Origin: Bos javanicus
Lineage: Eukaryota; Chordata; Mammalia; Artiodactyla; Bovidae
Length of the DNA stretch: 64,000 nucleotides
NCBI RefSeq assembly: GCF_032452875.1
Contig: NC_083876.1
Coordinates: forward strand, 6,696,001-6,760,000
Reading direction: 5' to 3'
Positions 11,655 through 24,004 of the stretch are shown piece after piece (positions within the stretch are counted from its first letter, which is position 1; the number at the start of each line of letters is the position of its first letter). The position numbers were made by a program, and so were the translations under genes. The notes below the pieces were generated by a model. That model saw only the letters and a list, made by a program, of their open reading frames with translations, ran no database searches and was not told the DNA's origin.

Positions 11655-12314
11655 GAGTTCCATTACTTCATGTCAAATAGATGGGGAACAAATGGAAACA
11701 GTGACACACTTTATTTTCTTGGGCTCCAAAATCACTGGGGATATTGACTTGCAGCCATCATATTAAAAAACACTTTCTCCTTAGAAGAAGGGCTATGACA
11801 AACCTAGACAATATATTAAAAGGCAGAGACATCAGTTTGCTGACAAAGGTCCGTGCAGTCAAAGCTATGGTTTTTCCAGTGGTTATGTATGGATGTGAGA
11901 GTTTGGCCATTAGGCTGAGTGCTGAACTCTGAGGAACTAACTGATGCCTTCAAACTGTGGTGCTGGAGAAGACTCTTGAGAGTTCTGTGTACTGCAAGGA
12001 GATCAAACCAATCAATCGTATGGGAAATCAACCCTGAATATTCATTGGAAGGACTGATGCTGAAGCTGAAGCTCCAGTATTTTGGCCACCTGATGCAAAG
12101 AGCCAGCTCGTTGGGAAAGACCCTGATGCTGGGAAAGATTGAGAGCAGGAAAAGAAGGGGGCGACAGAAGATGAGATGATTGAGTGGCCTCACTAACTCA
12201 ATTGACATGAATATAAGCAAATTTCAGGAGATAATGAATGACAAGGAAGCCTGGCCTGCTGCAGTCTATAGGATCACAAAGAACTGGATACAACTTGGTG
12301 CCTGAACAACAAAA
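11655..12314 (+). mobile_element. BovB 3'-end fragment, sense, older
   Basis: Sense BovB from 'gttccattacttcatg' after the RT domain to a decayed 3' terminus ('ggatacaacttggtgcctga'). The subfamily block 'ctgaatattcattggaagga' is of the older type. It forms a head-to-head pair with the antisense copy at 10324-11654. Confidence 0.88.
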
Positions 12315-13350
12315 TGCATACTACTGTCAATTTGTTTGCTTGTTTGTTTGTTTGTTTGTTTCCCAGCTTATAGCTTTTTTGTCTTCCTTTTCCTTTCTTG
12401 CTGGGTTTCTTTCCTTTGTATTTATTTATTTATTTATTTTTTGTATTTGTGGTGACCTGCTTTAAGTTCTTTCTCTTTCATGCTGTATCTTCTATATGTA
12501 TTTTCTTTATTTTGACCATGTATCTTACTTAGAGTTTACTATATTTATATCATTCTAATTTTATAGCATTCTATCTTTAATTGATAATTATATTTCATCT
12601 GAACACTAAAATTCTATCTTTCCCTACACCTTGCTCACACACTTTGTATTTTAATGTGAAATTTGCCTCATTTTATATTTATATCTGGTATTACCATATT
12701 TATTCTTTATATTCATATTATATTATAATAACATATTTTATATTATTGCTACTTTTAATATTTTTGTGTTTTAAATTCTGTTTTAGAGGAAAAGTAATTT
12801 ATGTACCACTATTATAATATGGCTCTATTCCATATTTGTCTATATATTTATATGTACCAGTGAGCTTTGTACTTCCATATCATTTTGTTTTGCTAACTAG
12901 TGACCTTTTATTTCAGCTTGAAAGACTCACTTTAACATCTCTTCTAAGGTAGTTATAGTGGTGATGAACATCGACTTTTGTTAATCTAGGAAAGTATTTC
13001 TTTTTACTTTTTTGAAGGACAGTTTTGCTGGATATACCATTCTTTATTAGCAGTTGCTTTTTTTTTTTTTTTCCTTTCAGCACAGATGTTCTATATTGGT
13101 TGCTATAAGGCCTACATAAAATATCTTATAAATATTATGTTCTATTTTAAAGTGGTAACAACATAATTTGAATTGCATACAATGACTCCACACTATAACT
13201 TCTCCTCTGTCCACGTTTTTATTATATGTATTTGTCATAGTTCACATCTTTCATATATGATGTATCTATTTTCACATTGTACCTATAGTTATTTTTAATG
13301 TTTTGCCTTTAACTTTCATAGCAGAGTTAAAAGTGATATACATATGACCA
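12315..13350 (-). mobile_element. Old L1 (L1M/HAL1-like) 5' region, antisense, part 1
   Basis: AT-rich antisense sequence with (tttg)n at 12330-12361 and (ttta)n near 12420. The block 'tttttgaaggacagttttgc' plus 'tggatataccattctttatt', then 'ttcctttcagcac', is the antisense of an ancient L1 5'/ORF1 region. The match resumes at 15609 after the inserted BovB. Degraded; no frame survives. Confidence 0.6.
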
Positions 13351-15608
13351 ACATGGACATCACCAGATGGTCAACACCAAAATCAGATTGATTATATTTT
13401 TTGCAGCCAAACATGGAGAAGCTCTATACAGTCAGTAAAAACAAGACCAGGAGCTGACTGTGGCTCAGATCATGAACTCCTTATTGCCAAATTCAGACTT
13501 AAATTGAAGAAAGTTGGGAAAACCACTGGACCATTCAGGGATGACCTAAATCAAATCCCTTATGATTCTACAGTGGAAGTGAGAAATAGATTTAAGGGCC
13601 TAGATCTGATAGATAGAGTGCGTGATGAACTATGGAATGAGGTTCATGACATTGTACAGGAGACAGGGATCAAGACCATCCCCATGGAAAAGAAATGCAA
13701 AAGAGCAAAATGGCTGTCTGGGGAGGCCTTAAAAATAGCCGTGAAAAGAAGAGAAGTGAAAAGCAAGGGAGAAAAGGAAAGATATAAACATCTGAATGCA
13801 AAGTTCCAAAGAATAGCAAGAAGAGATAAGAAGCCTTCCTCAGCGATCAATGCAAAGAAATAGAGGAAAACAACAGAATCGGAAAGACTAGAGATATCTT
13901 CAAGAAAATCAGAGATACCAAAGGAACATTTCATGCAAAGATGGGTTCAATAAAGGACAGAAATGGTATGGCCTTAACAGAAGCAGAAGATATTAAGAAG
14001 AGGTGGCAAGAAAACACAGAAGAACTGTACAAAAAGATCTTCATGACCCAGATAATCACGATGGTGTGATCACTGACCTGGAGCCAGACATCCTAGAATG
14101 TGAAGTCAAGTGGGCCTTAGAAAGCATCACTATGAACAAAGCTAGTGGAGGTGATGGAATTCCAGTTGAGCTATTTCAAATCCTGAAAGATGATGCTGTG
14201 AAAGTGCTGCACTCAATATGCCAGCAAATTTGGAAAACTCAGCAGTGGCCACAGGACTGGAAAAGATCAGTTTTCATTCCAATCCCAAAGAAAGGCAATG
14301 CCAAAGAATGCTCAAACTACTGCACAATTGCACTCATCTTACACGCTAGTAAAGTAATACTCAAAATTCTCCAAGCCAGGCTTCAGCAATATGTGAACTG
14401 TGAACTTCCCGATGTTCAAGCTGGTTTTAGAAAAGGCAGAGGAACCAGAGATCAAATTGCCGAAAACTGCTGGATCATGGAAAAAGCAAGAGAGTTCCAG
14501 AAAAACATCTATTTCTGCTTTATTGACTATGCCAAAGCCTTTGACTGTGTGGATCACAATAAACTGTGGAAAATTCTGAAAGAGATGGGAATACCAGACC
14601 ACCTGATCTGCCTCTTGAGAAAAATGTATGCAGGTCAGGAAGCAACAGTTAGAACTGGATGTGGAACAACAGACTGGTTCCAAATAGGAAAAGGAGTTCG
14701 TCAAGGCTGTATATTGTCACCCTGCTTATTCAACTTATATGCAGAGTACATCATGAGAAATGCTGGACTGGAAGAAACACAGGCTGGAATCAAGATTGCC
14801 GGGAGAAATATCAATAACCTCAGATATGCAGATGACACCACCCTTATGGCAGAAAGTGAAGAGGAACTAAAAAGCCTCTTGATAAAAGTGAGTGTGGAGA
14901 GTGAAAAAGTTGGCTTAAAGCTCAACATTTAGAAAACGAAGATCATGGCATCCAGTTTCATCACTTCATGGGAAATAGATGGGGAAACCGTGGAAATAGT
15001 GTCAGACTTTATCTTTCTGGGCTCCAAAATCACTACAGATGGTGACTGCAGCCATGAAATTAAAAGACGCTTACTCCTTGGAAAGAAAGTTATGACCAAC
15101 CTAGATAGCATATTCAAAAGCAGAGACATTACTTTGCCAACAAAGGTTTGTCTAGTCAAGGCTATGGTTTTTCCAGTGGTCATGTATGGATGTGAGAGTT
15201 AGACTGTGAAGAATGCTGAGCGCTGAAGAATTGATGCTTTTGAACTGTGATGTTGAAGACTCTTGAGAGTCCCTTGGACTGCAAGGATATCCAACCAATC
15301 CATTCTGAAGAAGATCAGCCCTGAGCTTTCTTTGGAAGAAATGATGCTAAAGCTGAAACTCCAGTACTTTGGCCACCTCATGCAAAGAGTTGACTCATTG
15401 GAAAAGACTCTGATGCTGGGAGGGATTGGGGGCAAGAGGAGAAGGGGACGACAGAGGATGAGATGGCTGGATGGCATCACTGACTCGATGGACGTGAGTG
15501 TGAGTGAACTCCGGGAGTTGGTGATGGACAGGGAGGCCTGGCGTGCTGTGATTCATGGGGTCACTAAGAGTCAGACATGACTGAGCGACTGATCTGATCT
15601 CATCTCAT
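13351..15608 (+). mobile_element. BovB, 5'-truncated, young, best-preserved RT
   Basis: Sense BovB starting inside the endonuclease domain ('acatggacatcaccagatgg') and reaching the 3' end with a 'ctgatctgatctcatct' tail. Coding traces run in order: end of endonuclease (GADCGSDHELL, around 13455-13490), linker (13504-13863 frame), RT (14003-14932 frame), and the C-terminal part in separate short frames (14945-15580). It splits an old antisense L1. It lacks the first ~1 kb of the element, so it could not be autonomous. Confidence 0.93.
14003..14932 (+). pseudogene. BovB reverse-transcriptase reading frame (309 codons, non-functional)
   Basis: The longest open frame in the window. It encodes most of the RTE-type reverse transcriptase that copies BovB RNA at a nicked target site. 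Visible motifs: ASGGDGIPVELF (about residues 47-58), GFRKGRGTRDQI, motif A FIDYAKAFDCVD with its aspartates (14519-14545), motif B GVRQGCILSPCLFNL, and motif C YADD (14825-14836), the catalytic pair. About the first ten codons are out of register, because one A is missing in the poly-A run near 14030 that joins it to the upstream linker frame (13504-13863). A TAG at 14930-14932 sits where other copies have CAG. It is a fragment of a ~1000-residue protein, lacks the endonuclease, and is not a host gene. Confidence 0.88.
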
Positions 15609-17035
15609 ACTGAATTTGATAATATTTTTATATTTACAATGAGTTTTATACTTCTATATGTTTTCAAATTATTTCAAATTGAAAAACTCTTGTATTTTCT
15701 GTAAGGCATGTCTAATGTTTACAAACTGCTATCACTTCTTTTTTTCTTTTTACTTCAGAAACTCTTCATTTCTGAGGAACATCTTTATGGGGCAAACTAT
15801 TATTGGTTGGCAGGGTTCCACATGTCTGCCCCCCACCCCCAGCCAGCGCTTTAAATGTATTGAATACATTGTCTTACTCTTTCCTAGCCTCGATGGTTTT
15901 CATTAAGAAATCTGCTAATAACCTTGCAGGAATCCTTTTTCTGTGAGGAATTTTTTTATTTTGCTGCTTTTAAATATTATTTTTCTGTCTTTGATTTTAT
16001 GCAGGTTTAATGTATTATTAAAAGGATCTTTTTAGATTGAATATTTTGGAAGTTATATGAACTTCATGAACTTAAACTTCTAAATCTCTTCTTATGTTTG
16101 GGAACTTCTTAGCCATTATTTATTTAAATAAGCTTTCAGCCACTCTTTATCATTCTTTCCGTTCTGGAGTTCCAACAGATGTATTGATAATTTTTTTCTT
16201 AATGATAATCCATCATTCACATAAGCTTTCTTCATTATTTTTTCTTTTTTCCCCCTTTCCTTTTCTTTATTTTTTGGATCCTCTGACTGAATAATATTAA
16301 ACGACCTGTCTTTTAGTTGACTGTTTCTGTTTGTTTGTTTGAGTCTGTTGTTGATGTTCTTTATTGAATTATCCAGTTTGATCATTTTGTTCTTCAGCAC
16401 TATAACTTCTATTTGTTGATTTTTTTGATGCTTTTGTCCATGGAGTTAAGACTAGAATGTGAGTCACCTGGAGAAGGCCTTGGTTTTGGATCTGTTTGTG
16501 GGTCTGGCACTTGGGTCCAAGGTGCTGGGCCTGGCACCTGAGTGCATGGGCAGGCCTGCATCCTACGTCACTGGGAGCCAACTAGGTGCCAGACACTCTT
16601 GGGGGTAAACCTGGTTATAGAGTCCTTAGAGGCCAGCATGGCATTATGTTGGTCCAGTCTAGAGCCTGGAGTCTAACCTGATGCAGGTGTGGGCCATCTC
16701 TGGATTTATGAGAGCACACCTGGAGCCTGAGGCCACAGAGTGTGACCTGGCACTCGGACAGCTCTGTGCTGGCTTTGTTGCTTACTTTACTCTCCCTCCA
16801 CAGGGAAATTGTCTCTGTCCATGCAAAAAATCAGGAGCAAGTGGTTAATATGAAGTTGTCTTTCCTGTCCTCTGCAATGTATCTTCTCTTATTTCTGGGC
16901 TTTTCCCTAAGTCCTTTACCTGGAATTCATAAGTCTTGTCAAGATATTTTTGTACATGGATAGTTGTTCAAATTGATGTTTTTAAAAGAGGATGAGCACT
17001 AGAAACTCTTATTCTACCATGTTGTTTACATCACT
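15609..17035 (-). mobile_element. Old L1 (L1M/HAL1-like) 5' region, antisense, part 2
   Basis: Continues the antisense old L1 of 12315-13350. Typical antisense blocks are 'cattaagaaatctgctaata', 'gggaacttcttagccattat', 'cagatgtattgataat' and 'gtctgttgttgatgttcttt'. From about 16440 to 16760 it becomes GC-richer with repeated 'gcctggcacctgag'-type motifs, as in an L1 5' UTR, and it ends near 17030 in 'ttattctaccatgttg'. The short open frames in this GC-rich part are not genes. Confidence 0.65.
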
Positions 17036-17507
17036 TGTGTTTCCATCTTTCATTTTTAAAACTACATAAAACACAGTATAAACATAATAAACCCATAGGT
17101 CATTGTTGTCTTAACCAATCAAAAAATAATTGTTTTAATATGCATTCTATTCATCAGCCCTTCCAATCACAGCTATGTATTACATAACAGAGAAAATCCT
17201 ATAATAATTTATCTGATCAGTTTTATTCTCTCCATATGCATGTTGGGGTGGGTGTGGGATTCTTCTTTTACTGACTTGCAGTGAGTTTACTAGAATTAAA
17301 TAACTTATTTTGAAAGAGAAAATTAACTGAAATATACTAAACAATTTTTCAAAGATTACGTTAAAAATAATCTGAATCAACTTATAAGTTTATCATGACA
17401 TCTGGCCAACAGCCCATGATACAAATGTTCCAACTGTATATAAAACATTTTTTTTTTATTGTAAACTTGATCTACAACACTTTTTTTTTCCTGCTAAATA
17501 TTTTATT
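17036..17507. other. No recognised feature
   Basis: AT-rich intergenic DNA ending in T-rich runs. Nothing recognised. Confidence 0.4.
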
Positions 17508-18008
17508 TATTTTTTTTTAATTTTATTTTATTTTTAAACTTTACATAATTGTACTAGTTTTGCCAAATATCAAAATGAATCCGCCACCAGTATACATGTG
17601 TTCCCCATCCTGAACCCTCCTCCCTCCTCCCTCCCCATACCATCCCTCTGGGTCGTCCCAGTGCACTAGCCCCAAGCATCCAGTATCGTGCATCGAACTT
17701 GGACTGGCAACTCGTTTCTTACATGATATTTTACATGTTTCAATGTCATTCTCCCAAATCTTCCCACCCTCTCCCTCTCCCACAGAGTCCATAAGACTGT
17801 TCTATACATCAGTGTCTCTTTTGCTGTCTCGTACACCGGGTTATTGTTACCATCTTTCTAAATTCCATATATATGCATTAGTATACTGTATTTATGTTTT
17901 TCCTTCTGGCTTACTTCACTCTGTATAATAGGCTCCAGTTTCATCCACCTCATTAGAACTAATTCAAATGTTTTCTTTTTAATGGCTGAGTAATACTCCA
18001 TTGTGTAG
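17508..18008 (-). mobile_element. L1_BT (ruminant L1) 3' end, 5'-truncated
   Basis: Antisense copy of the ruminant L1 3' UTR. It starts with the poly-T (tail), then 'gccaaatatcaaaatgaatc', 'gtgttccccatcctgaaccc', 'tcgtcccagtgcactagccc', and ends with 'tggctgagtaatactccatt'. The same block recurs in antisense at 42428 and in sense at 22621 and 25147. Confidence 0.9.
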
Positions 18009-18089
18009 ATAGCAAAGAAGATTTAAGTCACAATTGTTTAAAATTAAGATATTAATTTAGAATCATCCTCATATTGGTGTAAATTGGCT

Positions 18090-18315
18090 AATGACAGTTT
18101 ACCTTGAACAACAGGGGTTTGAATTGTTTGGATCCATTATTTTTATAGATCATTTTTCCCAGTGCTAATTCTACAATACTGCTTGATATGCTCTTGGTTG
18201 AATCATAGATGTAAAAGCTCACATATGGAGGAATCACATATATGGAGGGTTGAATGTAAGTTATATGAAGGTTTTCAATAATAGAGGGTCAGCACCCCAC
18301 CCTTCATATTCCCTA
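18090..18315. mobile_element. Tigger-type DNA transposon remnant (MER8/MER28-like)
   Basis: 'accttgaacaacaggggttt' at the left and 'gggtcagcaccccacccttc' at the right are eroded versions of the inverted ends of Tigger2-class short elements. The interior has 'ttggttgaatcatagatgta' and 'tatggagggttgaatgtaag', also of that family. No transposase frame. Confidence 0.6.
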
Positions 18316-18483
18316 AAGGCCAAATGTACAATGATTTGAAGTGAGAAAATCAATGGTTGGCCTGTTCCATATATAACAATTATTGATTTATTTCCTGTCA
18401 AAATTCAGCATCTGGCCTATAAAAATAAACTGGACTGCTAAGCACTACTTCACAACGAGCACACTGTTAAACTTATCTACAGA

Positions 18484-18699
18484 GTGGGTGTGAATGTTCA
18501 GTCCTGTCTGCCTCTTTGTGATTTCATGGACTGTAGTCCACCAGGCTTCTCTGTCCCTGGAATTTTCCAGGCAAGAATACTGGAGTGGGTTGCCATTTCT
18601 TACTCTAGGGCATCTTCCTGGCCCAGGGATCAAACTGTGCCTCTTGCATCTCCTGCATTGGCAGGTGGAATCTTTGCCACTGTGCCACCTGGGAAGCCT
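18484..18699 (-). mobile_element. Bov-tA SINE
   Basis: Complete antisense Bov-tA: BovB-derived body first, then 'cccagggatcaaactgtg' (box B side of the tRNA-Glu-like head) and 'gtgccacctgggaagcc' at the right end. Short flanking repeats 'cttatc' (about 18473 and 18698) may be the target duplication. Confidence 0.9.
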
Positions 18700-19568
18700 T
18701 ATCAAAAGTGTACTTGGAGGATACAGTAGAAGAGAGGGTGTTTTATTTCTCATTAAGTTGTGTTGTAGGTTTTTTAAAATTAATTATTAATTTTCTACTC
18801 CTGCTACACAGTCAGTAGTGCAAGTATGTGTAGACATCTAGTGGTGACCTGCCCCAGGCACATGCCCAAAAGCACACAGTCCTGGCACAACCGTAGATGC
18901 CCAAATCTGAATGCAGTGACCACTTTCCCAAGTCTTCCCAAAGCAGATACTGCCAGCTCCAGTCATCACATGTGAAACTGTGTCCCAGTTCATTCCCGGT
19001 AACTGTACACCAACATTGGCTTGCTTGTACCCTAGAGGGTTCTTTCCTGCTTGACTGACTGTAGTAGACAAGCTCTGACTCCTGCAACCTGGAAAAAACA
19101 TCTGTCATCCAGTGGCTGTATCATACCTTCTCCAATGAGGTCCTTAGCCCAGCTTTGGAAATCTTCCTTATTTAAGTTTGTTCTTCCTCAGGTATGTACC
19201 CTCAGACATAGTGTGTATTTTAGATATGCATTTTTATATTTTAATAATTAATCTCCTTTCATAACATAATCATTCTTTGCATCCCTTGTAGATAACTCTG
19301 TAGTTTGTGTCCTTATTAGAGTTACACATTATGTACCTCATGTTAAAAGAAGAGGCTGACCCTTTCCAAAGAAGATTGACTTTTTGTTTTGTTTTATTTT
19401 TAACCAAACTGACTCATGTTCAAAACCATACAAAAATTAGAAATTAGACTACATCCTCACCATGCTGACACCATTTTTAATAAAGGAAAGTTTGTGTTGT
19501 AAGAATAATAATTTCTTCATTGCACTATTGTTTTATATTTTTTATTTAAATTCCCAGAGGAATGCAGT
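18700..19568. other. No recognised feature
   Basis: Mixed-composition sequence; the part 18830-19130 is less AT-rich and has ~100-codon frames on the minus strand, but I recognise no protein family in them and no splice or promoter structure. Confidence 0.4.
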
Positions 19569-19582
19569 AGAAAATGAGACAA

Positions 19583-19792
19583 GTGAAGTGAAGTCACTCA
19601 GTCATGTCCAACTCTTTGCGACCCCGTGAACTGTAGCCCACAAGACTCCTCCATCCATGGAATTCTCCAGGCAAGAATACTGGAGTGGATTGCCATTTCT
19701 TTCTCCAGGGAGATCTTCCCAACCCAGGGATCGAACCCAGGTCTCATGCATTGCAGGCAGACGCTTTAACCTCTGAGCTACCAGGGGAGCCC
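19583..19792 (-). mobile_element. Bov-tA SINE with perfect 14-bp target duplication
   Basis: Complete antisense Bov-tA ending in the tRNA-like head ('ctgagctaccaggggagccc'). It is flanked by agaaaatgagacaa at 19569-19582 and again at 19793-19806, a perfect 14-bp target-site duplication. Confidence 0.95.
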
Positions 19793-19806
19793 AGAAAATG
19801 AGACAA

Positions 19807-20537
19807 AGAAAGTGTTAAAATATCATTGTGTATTATGTGAACTGAAATCCATCTTAATAAACAATTGTAAAATACTTAGACAATAAAGACAGTATATAGT
19901 GCAAGAAGGACATTTGTCCTAAGGATATATAATATAAAGCCAAATTGAGAACAAAGATTTTGGCTTAAGAGTTACTTAAACATTGATATGCCTTCAAATT
20001 CCTCTTAGCTGAAGAATGCAATAAGAAAAGTATGTATTTGGAAGAAGGCATACAACCCGCTTCTGATTCTTGAATTCTTTATCTCTTGTGAAGGAAAAAG
20101 CTACTTTCTCCAAGAGTACAGGCAACTTTGGATTAGATTTATGAAACTTTAGGAAGATATTTCACAGACAATCTATGACACATGGATTTCTGTGGTAGAA
20201 GTGTCATTGCTTTATTTTAGTGTGACTTGCTTCATGTTTTGATCTACTCATTTGGACGTACCATTGATTTTCAGAGATACAAGAAGCAATGACCATCTAT
20301 ATCTGTAGGCCCCAGCTCTTCGGATGGAAATTTCTACTCATCAACTTAGATATCTGTGCTTCCTACTTTGATCAATTATTGTTCTTAGAATCATATATTT
20401 TACTGTACATATAAATTCTGAGTAATAAACTTACAAATTTTAAATTAAATCATCTTCTCCTCCAAAGTCTTAGGCATTCTAGACTTGTAAAATTATACTA
20501 CATGTGTTTTCACTAATACTCAAAAACTGGTAGAGCT
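19807..20537. other. No recognised feature
   Basis: AT-rich intergenic DNA without a repeat or gene that I can name. Confidence 0.4.
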
Positions 20538-20632
20538 TGTGTCAGGGTTGCCAAAAATCTTCACTATGTAAAAATGCAATATCTGCAAAGTGTAATAAAG
20601 TGGAATGCAGTAAAATGAGGCATGTCTGTACA
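20538..20632. mobile_element. Tigger1-type DNA transposon end
   Basis: 'gtcagggttgccaaaaatct' followed by 'gcaatatctgcaaagtgtaa' and 'taaaatgaggcatgtctgta' is the reverse complement of the Tigger1 terminal region (terminal repeat CAGGCATACCTC...). Only one end is present. A 69-codon frame across it is chance. Confidence 0.65.
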
Positions 20633-20834
20633 TTTAAGCTGGAAGTGACATCATTAAAAGTTCTAGACAGAAAATATAAGTGCAGAAGAGTGTACAAGTC
20701 CTCTAAAACTGAAAAGTTTTCCCTCATCCATTTCTATCACATTTGAAAATGTGAAACTAATACCTTTTGAATATTAGACAGTGGAGGAAGAAAAAAGTGT
20801 CACCTATCCAAGAGGGACTGCACTAGACTGACTG

Positions 20835-20945
20835 GCAAACTATGCCAAATGAGCTAAATCTGGCCAAATGCCCATATTTGTGAACAAAGTTTTATTAAAA
20901 CAGAGTCATGTGCATTTACATGCTATTTGCTTGTATGCATTTTGC
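20835..20945. mobile_element. Possible hAT (Charlie-like) remnant
   Basis: 'tggcaaactatgccaaatga' and 'tgaacaaagttttattaaaa' resemble the terminal part of a mammalian hAT short element (the 'ggcaaactacggcc...' type). Only part of the element is visible. Confidence 0.45.
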
Positions 20946-20969
20946 CGTCAGTGAATTTTAGTGTTGGAG

Positions 20970-21055
20970 AGGACCATAAAGATCATTCATTTTTATTCTC
21001 CTATTTCGCAGATTAAGAACCTGAGGTTTAGGGGAGTTATGCGACCAGTTCAGTA
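20970..21055 (+). mobile_element. MIR SINE fragment
   Basis: 'cgcagattaagaacctgagg' followed by 'tttaggggagttatgcgacc' resembles the MIR core (cagatgaggaaactgaggc...gttaagtaacttgcc). Short and diverged. Confidence 0.5.
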
Positions 21056-22029
21056 GCCGTTTATATAAAAAGAACCATAAATAACCTACAGCTCTTTTCA
21101 CGTTGTTGCTTCACCCATTCCTTTTTTTTCCAAGCACACCTGGAGAAAGGCTGGGGAACTACTAGCTTGAGCCACAGGTCTGGCTTGATAATGACATGTG
21201 TGACCCCAAAGAAAATAGAGAAAAGTCTCCATCTGTCTTTTTCCATGTTATTGTGACCAAGGCGGGGCATATGTTATATATAGGATACTAGGAGCCTCCA
21301 GCATCCTTAGTCCCTGAATGTCTCCATGTAGTAGAACTCCAGCAAGCTGGATTATGGGAACATGGCATGAATTTGAAATGGACTGTACTTTGAAGAATGG
21401 CCAAAGATGATGATTTAAAAGTCCCTGAAATTACCTCTTTCAATAGACACAATGAATCTATACCTTTGTAAATAGCAATTTCTCTCAAAGAATACCCAGA
21501 TGTTGATTGTACAGGGAGTGCACATAGGATGGTCATATAGGAAATGACAGAAATTATGGAGAAACAGTATTCATAGTAACCCCATCCTCTATGTAACAGG
21601 GGTATTGCTGAGAAGCCTGAGCACAGACTTGTCCACCCAGGTACACAGTGAAAAGTCAGTAGTTTAAGTGGCACCTAGGCTATATGGGAAGTAATTTATT
21701 TATGAACTCTGGGAATTCTGCCAAACGGGCAGAGAATTGCTGAAGTTTTCTCCAGACTCAGAGGCACCATTGGCTGAGATCCTCTGGGATACTTCCTGGC
21801 CGTGCCTTCACCCCTCCCCAACCACATTACCAAGGTGGTTTGGGGCCAGGAACTGACCCAAATCAGGGATTGCTGTACTTCCACCCAGTCTGCCAACGTT
21901 TCCAAGTGCAAGCAGTCTACACATGAGTACTCCTTCAAGACTACAAGTAGGTATTTTACCTAATTCATAACAAAAAGTTAAACAAATGAGGAAAGAGAGG
22001 AATATGATCTAAATGAAAAAAGAAAATAA
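21056..22029. other. Unassigned; possibly the L1 5' UTR of the next element
   Basis: I do not recognise a family with certainty. The position, just before sense L1 ORF1 sequence, and the lower AT content suggest an old L1 5' UTR. Minus-strand frames of 128 (21288-21674) and 80 codons have no recognisable domain. Confidence 0.3.
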
Positions 22030-22620
22030 AATTACAGGAAACAAACTTCAGTCAAGTGGAGATAAGTAATTTACCTGATAGAGTTCAAAGAAACAGTCAT
22101 AAGGAAGCTCACAAACTGGAGAAGATAATGGAGAAACTAAGAGAGTTTCATCATAGAGACTATTTTAAAAAGTCAGAAAATGCAATATATGATATAAAAA
22201 ATATAATAGAAGGATTCACCAGCAGATCGGATGATACAGAGGAATGAATATGCAATCTGGAAGATAGACTAGTGGAAATCACCAAAGAAGAACAGCAAAA
22301 AAAGAAGTTTTCAAAATAAAGAGAATGTAAGGGACTAAGCATGCAATTGCTGTTAAAATTAGATAAATTTATCTAGATGGAAAAATAAGGAAAATCATGC
22401 CTTAAATGACAACACTATATTAAACGGTTGCAATATTCAGACATATACAGAATATTCCATCCAAAAGCAACAGAATACACATTCTTTTCAAGTGCACAGG
22501 GAAAATCCTCCAGGGTAGACCACAAGTTGGGCCACAAAAAAATATAAAGACTTGTAAGAAGATTGAAATAATATCAAGATTTTTTTAGCATTGCAAAGGT
22601 ATGAAATTAGAATTCAAATA

Positions 22621-22710
22621 CAGCTTGGGGCTGGTGCACTGGGACGACCCAGAGGGATGGTGTGGAGAGGGAGGAGGGAGGAGGGTTCAGGATGGGGAAC
22701 ACATGTATAC
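22621..22710 (+). mobile_element. L1_BT 3'-UTR fragment inside older L1
   Basis: 'ggggctggtgcactgggacg' through 'gatggggaacacatgtatac' is the sense L1_BT 3' UTR. It stops before the normal terminus and has no clear tail, which is unusual for a retroposed copy. Confidence 0.8.
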
Positions 22711-24004
22711 TAATTAAATAATTTTCTATTAAAGAAAAAAAAAAAGAAAACTAGAAAAATACTGAAACATAGAGATGTGAAGCAGTGTGCTGCTAAACAA
22801 CCATTTATTAACAAAGAAATCATAGAGGAAATTAAAAAAAAATCTGAGACAAATGAAAATGCAATATAACTGTCCAAGATCTACGGGACACAGAAAAAGC
22901 AGTGTTAAGTGGGAAGTTCATATCAATATAGGCTTACCTCAAGACTTAACGAAACTCTCAAGTAAGCAATTTAAATGTATACTTTAAAAAAAAAAAAAAC
23001 TACAAGAAAAAGAAGCCAAAAATTACCAGAAGGGAGGAAATAGTAAATATCAGAGTGGAAATAAATGAAATAGGGACTTAAAAAGTCATAGAAAAATTTG
23101 TGAGACTAAGAGTTGATTCATTAAAGAGATAAACAAAATTGATTAATCTATACTGACTCATTAGTAAAAATAGAGTCCAAATAAATAAAATTAATTATGA
23201 AAGAGGAGAGATTACAACCAACACAAAAGAAATACAAATGATCCTAAGGGACTTTATAGAAAAAATACATGTCAACATATTAAACAACCTAAAAAATTGG
23301 CAAATTCTTATAAACATACAATATGAAGAAATAGAAAACTTGAATAGGCCTGTTACTTGTAACTAAATTGAATCAGTAATCTAAAATCTCTCCAAAACAA
23401 AAGCCAAGGTTCATAATAGCTTCAAAGGTAAATTCTCTCAACATCTATCTCAACTTTTTTCCAAAAAACTTGAAGAGAAGGAAACACTTCTGAATTTATT
23501 TTATCAAGTCAGCATTTCCTTGATACCAAAAAACAAAGGACATAATTAAAAAAAAAAAAAAGTAAGTTACAGGCCAATATCCTAAATAACATAGTTCTAA
23601 TAATCTTTGAGAAAATGTTACTGAACTGAATTCAGTGACATCTTAAAAGGATCATACAATATTGTCAACTGGGTTTCACCCCAAGGAGGCAAGAATAGAT
23701 TAATCCCCATAAATCAATTGATGTGATACACTACATTAAGAAATTGAAGGATAAACATCATATAATCATCTCAATAGAGGCATGGAATTTTTTGACAAAA
23801 TTAGACATTCATTTATGATAAAAATTGTCACCAAATTATTCTGTGTTCATGGATTGGAAGAATTAAAGCATTACAATGTACATATGACCCCAAACAACCT
23901 GTAGGTTCACTGCAATCTCCATCAAAATACCAATTTTTCATAGAACTAGTACCTATAATCCTATAGTCACCAAAGTGGCTATAGAGGGAAGATACTGCAA
24001 CATA

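Noticed and set aside
14003..14932. The 309-codon RT frame as a domesticated host gene
   Set aside because: It lies in a typical 5'-truncated BovB with a tail, joined out of register to upstream codons, and ends at a stop where related copies read through. Nothing suggests selection.
18812..19108. Overlapping ~98-codon minus-strand frames
   Set aside because: Two different frames are open over the same bases, neither with a recognisable family or splice signals; treated as chance.
21288..21674. 128-codon minus-strand frame as a gene
   Set aside because: No recognisable domain, no supporting structure, and a position next to L1 sequence. Best explained as chance in moderately GC-rich DNA.
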